A stretch of 64,000 bases of DNA, taken from Cenococcum geophilum 1.58. Lineage: Eukaryota; Ascomycota; Dothideomycetes; Gloniales; Gloniaceae. The stretch spans positions 479,720 to 543,719 of the forward strand of contig KV748215.1 of NCBI GenBank assembly GCA_001692895.1, given 5' to 3'. The translations under genes and the position numbers were made by a program. Shown here one piece after another: positions 45,950 through 56,712 of this stretch. Below the pieces are notes generated by a model, which saw only the letters and a program-made list of their open reading frames with translations, had not been told where the DNA came from and did no database searches. Numbering within the stretch: the stretch's first letter is position 1; each line of letters begins with the position of its first letter.

Positions 45950-48900
45950 TCAAAGGAAGTCCTAAAGAAACACTTAAGGAAAAATCGGAAGCTAGTATTT
46001 AAAGCAAAAGCTAAATCCCTTATATATTAAATGTCAAAGACAACAGATCTATTTATAATGTAAATAGAAAGCTACCAGAGTAAGGCCTAACTAAGCGCCA
46101 TAAATATAGTAACCGCGTATAAATAGAAGGCAGACAAGGTCCACCCAGTTAATTTATCGGCACTAGATAAAACAGTTATGGGAGGCATAGTAGAATAGCA
46201 AGAGGTGGCCTTACGTTAACAGAAGGCGTCTATTTAAGGATTGCCTTTTAGACCATATAATTATTTTCTTAAGCCGTAATACACCAAGCTAGCCCGTAGT
46301 GTACAACTAAAGCCAAAATAATTAGAGCATATAATTATAGAAGATATTCAGCTAAGAGAACAAGAGATCCTTAAGGCCATATTGTTTAACTAAGAAGAGG
46401 CTCTAGTATAGGAGTTCTCTAAGATAGGTCGCGTTAGCAGAGACATAACTCCACCACTAAAGATTAAAACTGTGCCGTATAAAGCATAGCAAGTACTAAA
46501 CTTTCTAGTACCTAGGGCCCTATAAGGAGAAGTAATAAATATATTACAAGAACGACTAGCTTAAGGGACTCTAGAATATTGCAAAAGCCTATATAGAAAT
46601 CCATAGTTTCTTATAAGTAAGAAGGAACATAATAAGTACCAACTAATTAACGCGGCAATAAATATTAACTAAGTAACTGTTAGGGACGTAAATCTACCGC
46701 TATATACCAATGAATTTTCTAAGGAGTTTGCGGGGTATAAGGTTATATCTCTAGTAGACTTCTTCTTAAGCTATAACCAATTAGAGCTAGATATAAAAAG
46801 CCAGAACTTAATAGCTTTTACAATACCTCTAAAACTTCTATAATAAACGACAATACCTATAAAAGGCATAAATTCCGTAGCCTAGTTTGTGCAGACAATT
46901 ACTAAGATCTTAGAACGACACATCCCATACCATACCCTACCATTTCTAGATAACATTATAGTGAAAGGCCCACAGACAGTATATAATGGGGAGGAGAGCC
47001 TTCTAGGTATGCGTAGATATATTCTAGAACATATTATATAGCTAGACGGGGTGCTTACAGATTTAGAACAAGCTAGGTGTATAATCTTAGGCGTAAAGTC
47101 TCATTTCTGCAAAGACAAAATTATAGTAATTGGTTACTGCTGTAATAAAAAAGGACAATATCTAGAGGAGTTAAAGGTCACAAAAATTATTTACTAGAAA
47201 GACTGCGAAGATGTTATATCGGCCCAAGCGTTCTTAGGAGTTATTATATATTACCGAATATAGGTAAAAGACTTCGCAATTAAGGCAGAGCTAATCTTCC
47301 AACTACTATAAGTAAATATTCCGTTTATATAGGGCATAGAGCAAATAGCCGCTATAAAGACTCTAAAGCATGCAGTCACTACTACACCCATATTAGTTTA
47401 GCTAGATTATAGTAAAGGGGCTAGGCTAATTATTCTCGCCGTTAACGGATACAAAAATAGATGGGGGTACGGCCTTATACAACTAGACGTATAAGGTTAT
47501 CATCACCCATATTAATATAAAAGCAGCATCTAGTCTTAGGCGGAGCAGAAATATAACTTAGGAAAGCTTAAATATCAGGCATTAGTGCATGCATTAAAGA
47601 AGTGTCGCGTATACCTATACGGCGTTCGCTTTATAGTAGAGACGGACATAAACACCCTAGTCGCACAATTAAATCATACCGCTACTAATTTACCCAGAGC
47701 CTTAATAATAAGATAGCTAGCATAGATCTAGCTATAGGACTTCAATATTAGACATATACCGGGGAAAAAGAATAGCCTAGCTAATAGACTTTTATAACGA
47801 CCACCTAATAGTAAACAACCTAATAAGCCAACTAAGGATATTAAAGAGTTTATTAACTATAAACTAAGTACCTTAAAATATATAGCTGCCCCTCTTAAAA
47901 TAAAAGCGGGTCTGCTATTAGAAGACTTATATTTAAAGAAATCTTAGAAGATTATAAAGTAGCTAATAACCTTACGATATCCGGAAGAGATAAATACTAA
48001 GGAGTTTAAAAAGTTTAAACGATATACGCTAAAGTTCCTAGTGCGTAATCAACAGCTCTTCCGCCGGCAGTTAAAAAATATACTAATATAAAGGGTAGTT
48101 AATAACAAGGACGCTTAGCAGGAGATTATTAAAAGCCTTTATAATTGAAGCGGACATCATAAATAAGAGGGAACGTATTAGAGGGTCTTAAATTAATATT
48201 AGTAGCCAGGGCTATAGGATCAGATATTATAGCATATTAAGTCATATCTGTAATATTAGGAGCGACAACTAAAATAGGAAGAAGAAGCAATGCACCCTAC
48301 GTAGGAGTCCACCTTATAGCAATAAGTAGTAGTAGACATTACGTTTATGCCTCTAAGCCATCTTAGATTCTAGTACCTAGCTATTGCTTAAGAATATATA
48401 TCTAGATAGGTGGAGGCTTAGGCCCTTTAAAATAAGGATATAAAAAGTATAGCGAAGTTCCTCTATAAAGATGTTATCTGCCAATAGGGAGCATTTAGAC
48501 AGCTCTCTATAGATAGTAGAGGAGAGAATACTAACGTTACCGCTGCGCTCGCAGAGCTCTATAATATTAAGAGGGTTATAGCTTCCGCTTACTACGCTTA
48601 GGCGCAAGGCTTTATAGAGCAAGGCCATAGACCTATAATAGATGCTTTAGCGAAGATAGATGGCTTATAGCTAGATAATCTTTATACTATTTTATAGGTA
48701 GATAGGATAACTATTAAGCGGCCTACGGGAATAACACCAATAAGAGTTATATATGGATATAAGCATATCCTTCCTATTAAACTCTATATATCCACTTAGC
48801 AGACACTACCTTAGCAAATAGTCCAAACCATTATAAAGCTACTAGCACTTTATGCAAAGCAGTTTAACCGAAGAGACGTAAATATAAAAAAGGCTATCGC

Positions 48901-49400
48901 GCGCATAAGACGACTAAGGGTAGTAAATAAAGAGTACTTTAATAACACCCACTATATTCGCTAGGATAGATTTAAGGTTAAAGATATAGTTATACTTTAT
49001 AACACATAGCTTAAGTAAGACTATTCCAGCAGTTATAAGTTAGATCTAAAATAGCTAGGCCCGTTCCGCGTATATAAGAATTACCCTTATAAAGAATAGT
49101 ACTTAATTAAGGATCTTAACGGCACGCCGTTTTATAATTAAACTCCAGGGAATAGATTAAAGAAGTTCTATTAATAACGGATATCTAAGGTCCGCTAGGA
49201 AGACCAGCTTAACTAATTAGGCGGAACTATGCTATAAGAAATAATAGCAGAGCCAGAACCTAAGGAGGATGTCATATAAAATCCACCAGTATTACAACGC
49301 CGTATAGTTTAAAAAGTGCGCATTTTAGAAAGATCGTTTAACAGAACTAAGTATAAAACATTTAACTAGGGGACAGTTAAGTTCTAAGGTAGGGGAAAGA
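45950..49400 (+). pseudogene. pol: pol: reverse transcriptase, RNase H, integrase, RIP-degraded
   Basis: Frame 2. RT begins PPLKIKTVPYKA (about 46453). VDFFLSYNQLELDIKSQNLI at 46754 matches the first catalytic region, and LPFLDNIIVKGP near 46937-46972 stands for the (Y/F)-x-D-D box, with the second Asp read as Asn. RNase H: YSKGARLIILAVNGYKN (47408) and YQALVHALKKCRVYLYGVRF (47572). Integrase: an H-H remnant (SGHHK, 48148), VVVDITFMPL (48326) and FLYKDVICQ, then AELYNIKRVIASAYYA and AQGFIEQGHRPIIDALAKID (48602-48661). It ends with a LGPFRVY (GPF/Y-like) module near 49049. The frame is offset by -1 relative to gag-protease. Confidence 0.95.
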
Positions 49401-49789
49401 ATATAGATAACAGCCGTGCAATCCATCCGTTTATTTACTATATTTCCTAAAGCTCTTTCTATTACGCTTTCTTATTTACTTTTTTTAGTTACAGGAATCT
49501 AATATATAGTAGCAGTAAGGTAAGGATAGAAGAATATTTACGTATAACTATCTAGTATTATTTACTATAAAGATATTAGTTCCGCTTACCGCCTTTACTA
49601 AGCTAATAGCAATTTTCTATTTTAGGGATAGAAAATTATAATTAGTCTATTTAACAATTAGAGCCGGCAGAACTCCATACCGCTACCTAAATTTAGTAGA
49701 CCATTTAAATTAGGAAACCCTATTTAGAACTTTACCTTTTTACCCTTAATAAACCTTAAACATAGCCGTAATTAGTTAAAGTTATAAAT

Positions 49790-52731
49790 TAAACAGAATC
49801 AACAATAGCACGTTTATTATATCTTTATCTAGCAGACCTCTAGTACTATATAAAGGAGCTAAGTAATAAATTAGTAACGTCCTTACAGAAGTCAGAGGCT
49901 TCGTAGTTAATTAGCGTTAGGTAGTGCTCCTCTAAATCTATAACAAGATTCTACTCTCTTAAGAAAACTACATAGATACTACTAGTATAGTAGTTAATTT
50001 CATTAACTAGGATAATAGGCTACAAGCATCTCTAAGAAGGGACGCGTTCTTATTAATCTTTAAGAACATTTCTAACATTAGTAAGATAGCAAAAGATCAA
50101 AGAAATTAGTATAATAAAGCTAGAGAAACTATCCGAAAGTCCTAGGGACAAGGTATTTTTAACGGTCCACTTAAACACGCGGTCTCCTACTACTTCCTTT
50201 TTACCGCCTAAAAGCTTACCATCCACCTACTTTATAAAGTAACGGCATAAGTTAATAAGGCCCTAATTAACAGGCTTAAATATCTAGGGCGCGGCATTAA
50301 GAACACTACTTAACTACAGCTAACCGATTTCGCGCTCGCGCTAAAGATACTAGGAAGGGCGGTATTAGACTAGGTAGTAAATAATTATAGCTTAGGAAGA
50401 CACTTAACTAGTTTCCTTATTCTAAATAAGGACCTACTACTAAGAAGTAAAAGACTAACTACTGTGGGACCAGAGGTTACTAATATCGGAATTAGACAAG
50501 CAGGAAAGAGCTTAGCTCTTATACTATAAACACATTTATAACATGCTTCTAACATAATAAATCCCTTAGCTTTTTAGCCATCAACACCTATTTAAGGAGA
50601 AGGCGTTAGTATTATACCAAGCCCATCCTAATAAGAATTACCTATATTAGTTAACTTGCCATTATTATCTATAAACAAGAGCATTCTCGCAGCTAAAACG
50701 CCTATTAGCTCACCCCTATAGCTACCAGTATCTTTATCTAGGAGGAATCTAAGAAAAGAGCTAACAATTACTTACCTAGAAGTAGGAGGGCTAGGGGTGG
50801 CATTAATATTTAATAAGAACGTTATTAAGCTGGGAGATGATAAGGAGTATATTAAGGAGGCTGTAGATACTATAGCGGTACTCCGTGCAAAACGAGGGTA
50901 TAACTATAAGAATAACATACCCGCTTATCTTAAGGCGTCCCTAAACTAAACCACTAAAATTAAACCAACTAAGGTTATAAAGCTCTTGCGTAGTTAGTAT
51001 AGGGCAGCTAGTTCTAATCTAGAGATATATAAGGTCTGCTAGATATATACACAAGCTATAGAAGGACGTATAGGTTTAGCAATAAAGGGTCTAAACTATG
51101 CCGCACTATATTACAGACTCCATTTAATATATCACGCTTATAACTACCTTAGCACTATAAAAACCAATCCCACTATGTACTCTTAGTTTAGAAAAGCTTA
51201 TAGACCTCTAGTTCCGTCTAATTCCTTAGGACCGTATAAGTTTATTTATAACTTAGCACTAAGGTTTTTATATAATAGAGAGGCTTTACTTAATCGGATA
51301 ATATCACTAAAAGACTAAAAAGTGTAGCAGCGAGAAGGATCTATAATTTTAAATATATTTAGATAGTGGTGGGATTCTAGTATCTCGGTGATAATTAATA
51401 AGGAAATATATATATACCGCCACTATTAGCGTCTAATTAATAGGCGGCTAAATTATAGCTAGTTAAGAATAATGGTTTACGGTCTCTACCAATAGCTAAT
51501 AAAACAAGACCCTTAGTATTATTATCTCTATTACGCTCTTAGGCCTAACAGCTAGTAGTAACTTATTTCCTACCCTTATTATATAAAATTTACGGTTAAA
51601 GGAGACTCTACAGCTTTCCGTTATATTAACGTTAATATTCCCTCACTCCTTAAAAGTAGATACGGTACCAACATAATCTAAAGGAGCGTTTCTCTGGATA
51701 ATAAGACTAAGGACAACTATACAATTATCCTACCCGGCATGCATTACTACCTAAAATTATAGTAGGAGGATCTTAAGGCGCGAGAATTAACTAAGGGTAA
51801 TAGATTCGTTTATAAGATCTCTAACTAAGACTAGACCACTAAAGACATAGAAAAGTATATAACTAACTAGGTAGCTCAGCCATATAAGAAAGGAGATATA
51901 CATATAACTATACCTTACCTTCCTTATAGAGCAAAAGGACCTTCAACTAGAACCTAGCAAATAATGCTACTATAGTTTATTAGTATTTAGGACAATTATA
52001 ATAACCTTAAGGTCACTAAAGGAGGTACTTAGGCAGAGTTAGCAGATGCGCACTAAGACTTAAAAGCGCCGCCCTATACGCCGTCTAGACATGCTAATCT
52101 CTACGGCACAATTCCATATTGCTTCCCTATAGCAGTTAAGCTTATAGCTGCCAGCGCTCTATCTAACGCCCTTCTTAGTAAATAATAATGGGATTCTCTA
52201 GTAGTAATTTAAGATTATAACCTTCTTCTTAATAGCAACAGGAACGAAGTTGGGAAATAGATACATTCCTACCGTCTTAGGGCCGTTAAGAATTATAAAG
52301 ATACGTTTAGGCTAATACGTATAACTAAGATAGAACGCTTTAATAGCCGCTCTTACTTCTACTATATTAATAATAGAATTAATCCTTTAACTATCACGGT
52401 AGATCCAAGTAGAGTACCCCTAGTTATTATAGAAGGACAGAGTTATACAGAGTTGCCTAAAGAATTGTGGGACAGAACTAAGTAAATAGAAGGGCGCGAA
52501 AGAGCTATATTATCTAAAAGCCGCCAGTCTAAGGTCTCTCTTACTGCTTAGCTAAGTAGATAAGAACAGTCTTATTTAACCAGAACGGAGTCTCCTCGTT
52601 CACCATCTCAAGTTTATAGTAAGGGCAAGGAATACATACAATTACCTACCGCGTCTTTATTTTAAAGATAAGGAGTTTTAGAGTTTCGGAAGTCGTTAGG
52701 GGACAATAACTTAGGTAGGGGAGGTATATAG
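49790..52731 (+). pseudogene. Third long frame of the LTR element, unidentified protein
   Basis: Frame 1, about 980 codons between pol and the polypurine tract, protein-like throughout with stops only at Gln/Trp-type sites. Pieces include LRRDAFLLIFKNISNISKIA, VSYYFLFTA, LKYLGRGIKN, VTNIGIRQAGKSLALIL, TYLEVGGLGVALIFNKNVIK (about 50770), GDSTAFRYINVNIPSLL (51601-51651), TIILPGMHYYLKL, FVYKISN, KKGDIHITIPYLPYRAKGPS, GTIPYCFPIAVKLIAASALS and SYTELPKELWDRTK near the end. No integrase, chromodomain or envelope signature is seen: there is no signal peptide or membrane anchor. The Y-I-N at 51622 would be H-I-D before RIP, an Fe(II)/2-oxoglutarate-oxygenase-like triad start, which is only a hint. It may be a captured host gene or an extra element gene. 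Confidence 0.6.
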
Positions 52732-53016
52732 TGGTGTAATTTAGCCCCTAGATTTAATATCTAGATTAGGCATAGCTTCAGGAGAGCCTAGGCCTTCTAC
52801 AAGTTATATAGATCGGTCTAAAGCCCTCAGAGTTTTCAATAACTCAGGCGACACCAACAGACACACAACTTTCCTTAAATACACTCTTTTCTTTCTCTTC
52901 TTACTACTTAATTCTAACTAATTGTAACCAACCAACAGACCAACCGACAGACTAACTGACAGACTAACTAACAGCACTATGACTTTCCTATCTTAGAGAG
53001 GTCGTACCCTCCCACA
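52727..53016 (+). repeat. 3' LTR
   Basis: Same 290 bp as the 5' LTR, differing by C/T and G/A changes. It ends in CCCACA, which keeps the canonical terminal CA. It is preceded by the purine-rich AGGTAGGGGAGGTA (about 52713-52726), the probable polypurine tract. Confidence 0.93.
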
Positions 53017-53020
53017 GTAG

Positions 53021-53830
53021 TAACGCAGCCGTTATTATAAGGTAGATAATGCGAACAAGGTCTTTATTAGATAGGGTGTATAATCCTTAGGGGTCTATTT
53101 AAGTGTATAGAAGACTTAATCGGCCTAAAACTAACTTCCTTAGTGCTGCATTAATGGCGAGGCGCAGATTGCGGTATAAATTGTAAAGGCTTATTCTATA
53201 GGCATTAATACCTAACTAATACTGGTACTGCGGGTAATGAAGACTGGTGGCTACTTATTTTAGACGCACTAAAGCCTGAATTAAAGGTAAGTATGCCGTA
53301 GATATGTATGTAGAGGTTGCTAACTAGTAGGAGGGGAAGCAAAGGGTTCCTATAGGGCGAGAATCGCCTTACTTCTAGCTATACTTTAAACGCTAACGGA
53401 ATATAGGGCCACTATTGGTATTATAGAGTAGGGATCAATAAAGGTTAAGAATGGTACTTAAGGCTTAAGTCGGCATTACTATATAAGAAGACGCCACTAA
53501 TATAGTTCTTAATAAATCCTTAGACGTGTCTAAATCTCAAATATATAGCAAGGGGGAAAGACGGACGCTTGGAAATATATAAAGTAATTAGAAACACTAC
53601 CTTCCGAAATCTATTAACCTAAGGGATTAGTAGCTAATAGTATAGTAAGGTAATACTATCTGCGTACTTATGATTTAATTATAGGAAATACTAATAGACC
53701 CTGCTTTAGATATCCTTACGTAAGTGCCTAGATAAACGTTATAGCGAAATATATAAGATCGCTTAGGGCTTCTACACGCACTTTTATTGCTATTTTAGGT
53801 TATTAATATAATGCACGAGAAATTGAGAGC
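53021..53830 (+). pseudogene. Dispersed repeat copy A, part beyond the LTR element
   Basis: Plus-strand reading AGNEDWWLLILDALKPELK then GTAAGT (53236-53298), a possible exon end. Then RDQ*RLRMVLKA*VGIT and, further on, CLDKRYSEIYKIA*GFYTHF. The stretch 53228-53480 matches 63148-63440 (shared words such as GCTAACTAGTAGGAGGGG-like and AATATAGGGCC). No family recognised. Confidence 0.45.
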
Positions 53831-53937
53831 TTGATTTAAGTGTCGAAAGTGAAGATCAAAATGGATTATAGCGGTCCCCGAAATTGAGGAGCTATTTTCT
53901 ATATTAAGCGATTTAGTAAGTAAAAGTAAATTATTTA

Positions 53938-54700
53938 GTGTTGCGGGACCTAAAGGGTTGGGCAGTATAAACCCCTTAGCTACTATTAAGTTCTATAATT
54001 CGCCCCCTAACTCCTTAACTAGTTTATTTAGAGTCCCTTTATCTTTAACGTATCTATAAGCGCAGCGCTATCCATATCTCTAGCTATGTCGTTATATTCT
54101 TTATCTAAAGTAGGTATATTCTATAGGGGGGGATCTTCCTTCTAGAACTTTACTAGAGTTGACCCCTAAAACCACTCCTTTTAAGGAACCTTATACTTGA
54201 TAATGGGGAGACCGTCTATTGCTTTATCTACGACAATAGTAAGGTTATAACGTAGCGGTCCAGTCCTAGGAGCTAAGGCGAAAGTTTAAAGCTTACTATA
54301 ACACTATTCCCTATTTTTGCTAATACTAACCTTCTTACCTCTATGCTTTATTAATTAAAGCTCTTAGTAAAGTTTTGGCTTAAAGTAATGTTTATTTGTC
54401 TTATTTATATTCTTTAAAGAAAGGATAGTACGTTCCTATAATGCACTAATAAAAGCCCTTACTTTATTATTACTCTTTATTGCCTTCTTAGAAAGTTCTC
54501 TCGCTACGGCGTTATTAATATTCTTTATTATCTTAAGGAGAGACTCTGCTTTACACTCAAGACTATTCTTATATAGATATAAAGTTGCGAGTAATATAAG
54601 CTTAAAAGGTGTCTTAACGTTTAAATAGCTACATATCGTTTTTAATAGATCTAGATCTATATAAAATTTCGGTTTAAACGGCTATACTATATTATCTTAG
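53938..54700 (-). pseudogene. Unidentified RIP-degraded coding remnant
   Basis: Minus strand, one frame over about 240 codons: FKPKFYIDLDLLKTICSYLN, VKTPFKLILLATLYLYKNSL, ECKAESLLKIIKNINNAVAR, ELSKKAIKSNNKVRAFISAL, PRTGPLRYNLTIVVDKAIDG, LPIIKYKVP*KEWF and TLDKEYNDIARDMDSAALID. The stops are TAA/TAG at likely Gln/Trp sites. The upstream end meets the microsatellite, which could have encoded a low-complexity N-part. It is clearly once-coding, but the family is unknown. Confidence 0.55.
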
Positions 54701-54712
54701 AATAAAACCCTA

Positions 54713-54857
54713 GGGGGGGAGTAAGAGGCAGGGGGGTTGGGGGCAGTGGCAACGGCAGTAGTAGTGGTGGCGGTAGTAGTAGTAATAGGAGGAGGAGGAT
54801 AAAGATGATGATAATGATAATGAGGAGGAGGAGGAGAAGGAGGAGGACTAGGAATGT
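54713..54857. repeat. Purine-rich microsatellite (GGT/AGT, GAT and AGG trinucleotides)
   Basis: Runs of AGTAGTAGTGGTGGCGG, GATGATGATAATGATAATG and AGGAGGAGGAGG. Trinucleotide periodicity fits a low-complexity protein segment in either orientation. CA/TG are retained here. Confidence 0.8.
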
Positions 54858-55816
54858 TTGGTATAATTCTTGGTTTCTAAGTTAAAAGATACTAGAAAGA
54901 ATAAAGTTGAGATATTTTGATACTAGGGAGCTAGATATATAAATAACCGCTAGAGCCGTATTGTGTTAAATTATAGGACTAGACCTATATTGTAGAAGGC
55001 TCTTCCAATCTAGATTATACGTTTAGCCTAGAAATTGTCGCCGCACGCATTATACTGATTTATCGTCGTGCGTTTGTGTATTTGCTTAGTATTACCCAAT
55101 GCTTAACCTCTAAGGGGGTATATATGCGAGCTTGAAGAGATACTGCCGAATGCCATTTAATATAAAAGGAAGGCGCTTATACGCCGGCGGGAGGCCTGAT
55201 TTTATAGCTATATATTATATTTACACCTTAACCATAGTTAGATAATCATTATAGCGTGGCTAGTATGTTATAAATGACGATACTAGGTCAAGAATTAAGT
55301 GCATTAAGACTTAGCGATATTAAGGATTTTAATATATATAAAACCAAGACCCCTAAGACTAGAGACTTTATATTTACATTAGTATAAGAATGCCAACCAT
55401 TGAATTAGATCCCTAACTAGCTTTCGAATTTGCTAAATAATAATCCCCCATTATACGTAACTAGGCCCTCTTGCTACGTGGGCCAAAGAAACATTACTTT
55501 AATAGCGATGCGGATAATCCTGCCCTACTATTAGATGGCTTTAATTTTAATAATATATCTTTATAATTACCTAGGAGGAAAGAGTTAGCATTAGCTTATA
55601 GTAGCTTATAAATAGTCGGCTAAACCAACCGCAGTTTTTATCGAGCCTATACTCTCTATAGGGAGCGTTAATTACCTATTATAAAATAATAAGAAAGGAG
55701 CTAGCTCTTATATCGCTATAATATTTACTAGATATCTTTTCTATATCTCCTAGTATTTTATATACTAAGCTCTTACTATATAGCGGAGATGGGTATAATT
55801 GTAGTGGACTTAAGTG
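54858..55816. other. RIP-degraded stretch that received the LINE insertion
   Basis: Short plus-strand readings (for example near 55387, MPTIELDP) are present but no family was recognised. Confidence 0.4.
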
Positions 55817-55830
55817 TAATTATATATTTC
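55817..55830 (+). repeat. Target-site duplication, left copy
   Basis: TAATTATATATTTC, identical to 61334-61347. The match ends exactly: the next bases inside and outside differ. Confidence 0.9.
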
Positions 55831-55920
55831 GCCCGCGAAGCCCTACTGCACGCGTCCACGTCGCCGCGGGTGGAAACATCATCAGGAAATCGTTCCTTTT
55901 GATGGCCAAGTGCAGAGGCG

Positions 55921-56241
55921 ATGGTAGAGAGCCGTCGCAGCGCGTGCAGCGCGCTGTCGCTGCGGTTCTGTGGTGTTGAGCTCGCGACGCGTACGCATCG
56001 CCCTCAACAACACCAGGAGCCTTACTGCCTCCGCTTGAGGCTCCTGCTATACCACCTAGGGAGGCCTATCAAGGGAAACTGGGATACGAAAACCACCCGA
56101 TGTACGACTACCTGGCTCGTAGCCAGGCCCGAAACTGGCCTTATCATAGCCAGTCGACGTGGACGCGTCCTAGTCATACAACAGGACACCCTTGGGCTTG
56201 CACTAGCTCTGAGATCGCAAAGGGATGCGGCGAGGGCGTAG
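55921..56241 (+). CDS. Open frame of 106 codons in the LINE 5' region, doubtful
   Basis: MVESRRSACSALSLRFCGVE continues to QRDAARA. It is Arg/Leu-rich with no zinc knuckle or other gag signature. It sits in GC-rich, repeat-containing 5' sequence where chance open frames are expected. It could be a remnant of ORF1 or nothing. Confidence 0.2.
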   Translation: MVESRRSACSALSLRFCGVELATRTHRPQQHQEPYCLRLRLLLYHLGRPIKGNWDTKTTRCTTTWLVARPETGLIIASRRGRVLVIQQDTLGLALALRSQRDAARA

Positions 56242-56258
56242 GGAACCTCTTTTTATAA

Positions 56259-56371
56259 GAACTTGTTAAGGTTAACGCGTCGCAGATACCTCGTACGAAA
56301 CTTGTTAAGGCCCCAAGGCCACCGCGAAGAACTTGTTAAGGCCCTGCCTAGAGAACTCGTTAAGGCCCCCC
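56259..56371 (+). repeat. GAACTTGTTAAGGCC repeat, 4 copies
   Basis: Copies start near 56259, 56298, 56330 and 56352. Variants are AACTTGTTAAGGTTAA, AACTTGTTAAGGCCCC, AACTTGTTAAGGCCCT and AACTCGTTAAGGCCCC. Spacing shortens from about 39 to 22 bp. They are in the 5' region of the LINE, so they may be promoter or RNA-binding elements. Confidence 0.75.
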
Positions 56372-56402
56372 TACTAGGGCCTATCTGGTATCCGACACCC
56401 AG

Positions 56403-56712
56403 GTGACTCAGAAGAGGGTCTTAATAGGCGTGGTGCGCGCGACCTGGACAGAGACGCGACAGCGACGCGACAGCGACGCGACAGCGACGCGACAGCGACG
56501 CGACGGCGACCAGACGGCTCGACGAGGTGGAAACACGGGCAAAGCTCTAGGTAGCGGAAACACAGGCCAGCTTCGACGGCCCCATGGCGTTCGACCTACG
56601 GTCGCAGGTGACTCACAGGAGGGTCTTAATAGGCGTGGTGCACGCAACCTGACGCACGCATGTATAAGGCGACTCACAGGAGGGTCTCAATAGGCGTGGT
56701 GCACGCAACCTG
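56403..56712 (+). repeat. 44-bp direct repeat, 3 copies, in the LINE 5' region
   Basis: Copies at 56403-56446, 56608-56651 and 56669-56712 share GACTCACAGGAGGGTCT, then TAATAGGCGTGGTGCACGC and AACCTG. A related GGAAACACAGGCCAG word recurs at about 56548 and 56738. The short open frames on both strands here are by-products of the repeats. Confidence 0.8.
56450..56510 (+). repeat. 11-bp tandem repeat AGCGACGCGAC
   Basis: Four perfect units at 56461-56504, with degenerate partial units on both sides. It is CG-rich and unaffected by RIP. Confidence 0.85.

Larger units (their letters stand above)
42376..53016 (+). mobile_element. Ty3/Gypsy LTR retrotransposon with a third frame after pol
   Basis: Two 290-bp LTRs bound 10.06 kb of internal sequence. 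Order: gag with a CCHC zinc knuckle, retropepsin, reverse transcriptase, RNase H, integrase with the GPF/GPY-like end, then about 3 kb of an additional frame before the polypurine tract. Protease-RT-RNase H-integrase order defines Ty3/Gypsy. GTAG flanks both ends (42372-42375 and 53017-53020), or AGTAG if one LTR base is shared, a likely target-site duplication. All LTR differences I compared are transitions. Every frame is broken by RIP-type stops, so the copy is not autonomous. Confidence 0.96.

Noticed and set aside
49790..52731. Envelope gene in the LTR element
   Set aside because: No signal peptide, fusion segment or membrane anchor visible; the frame looks like a soluble protein.
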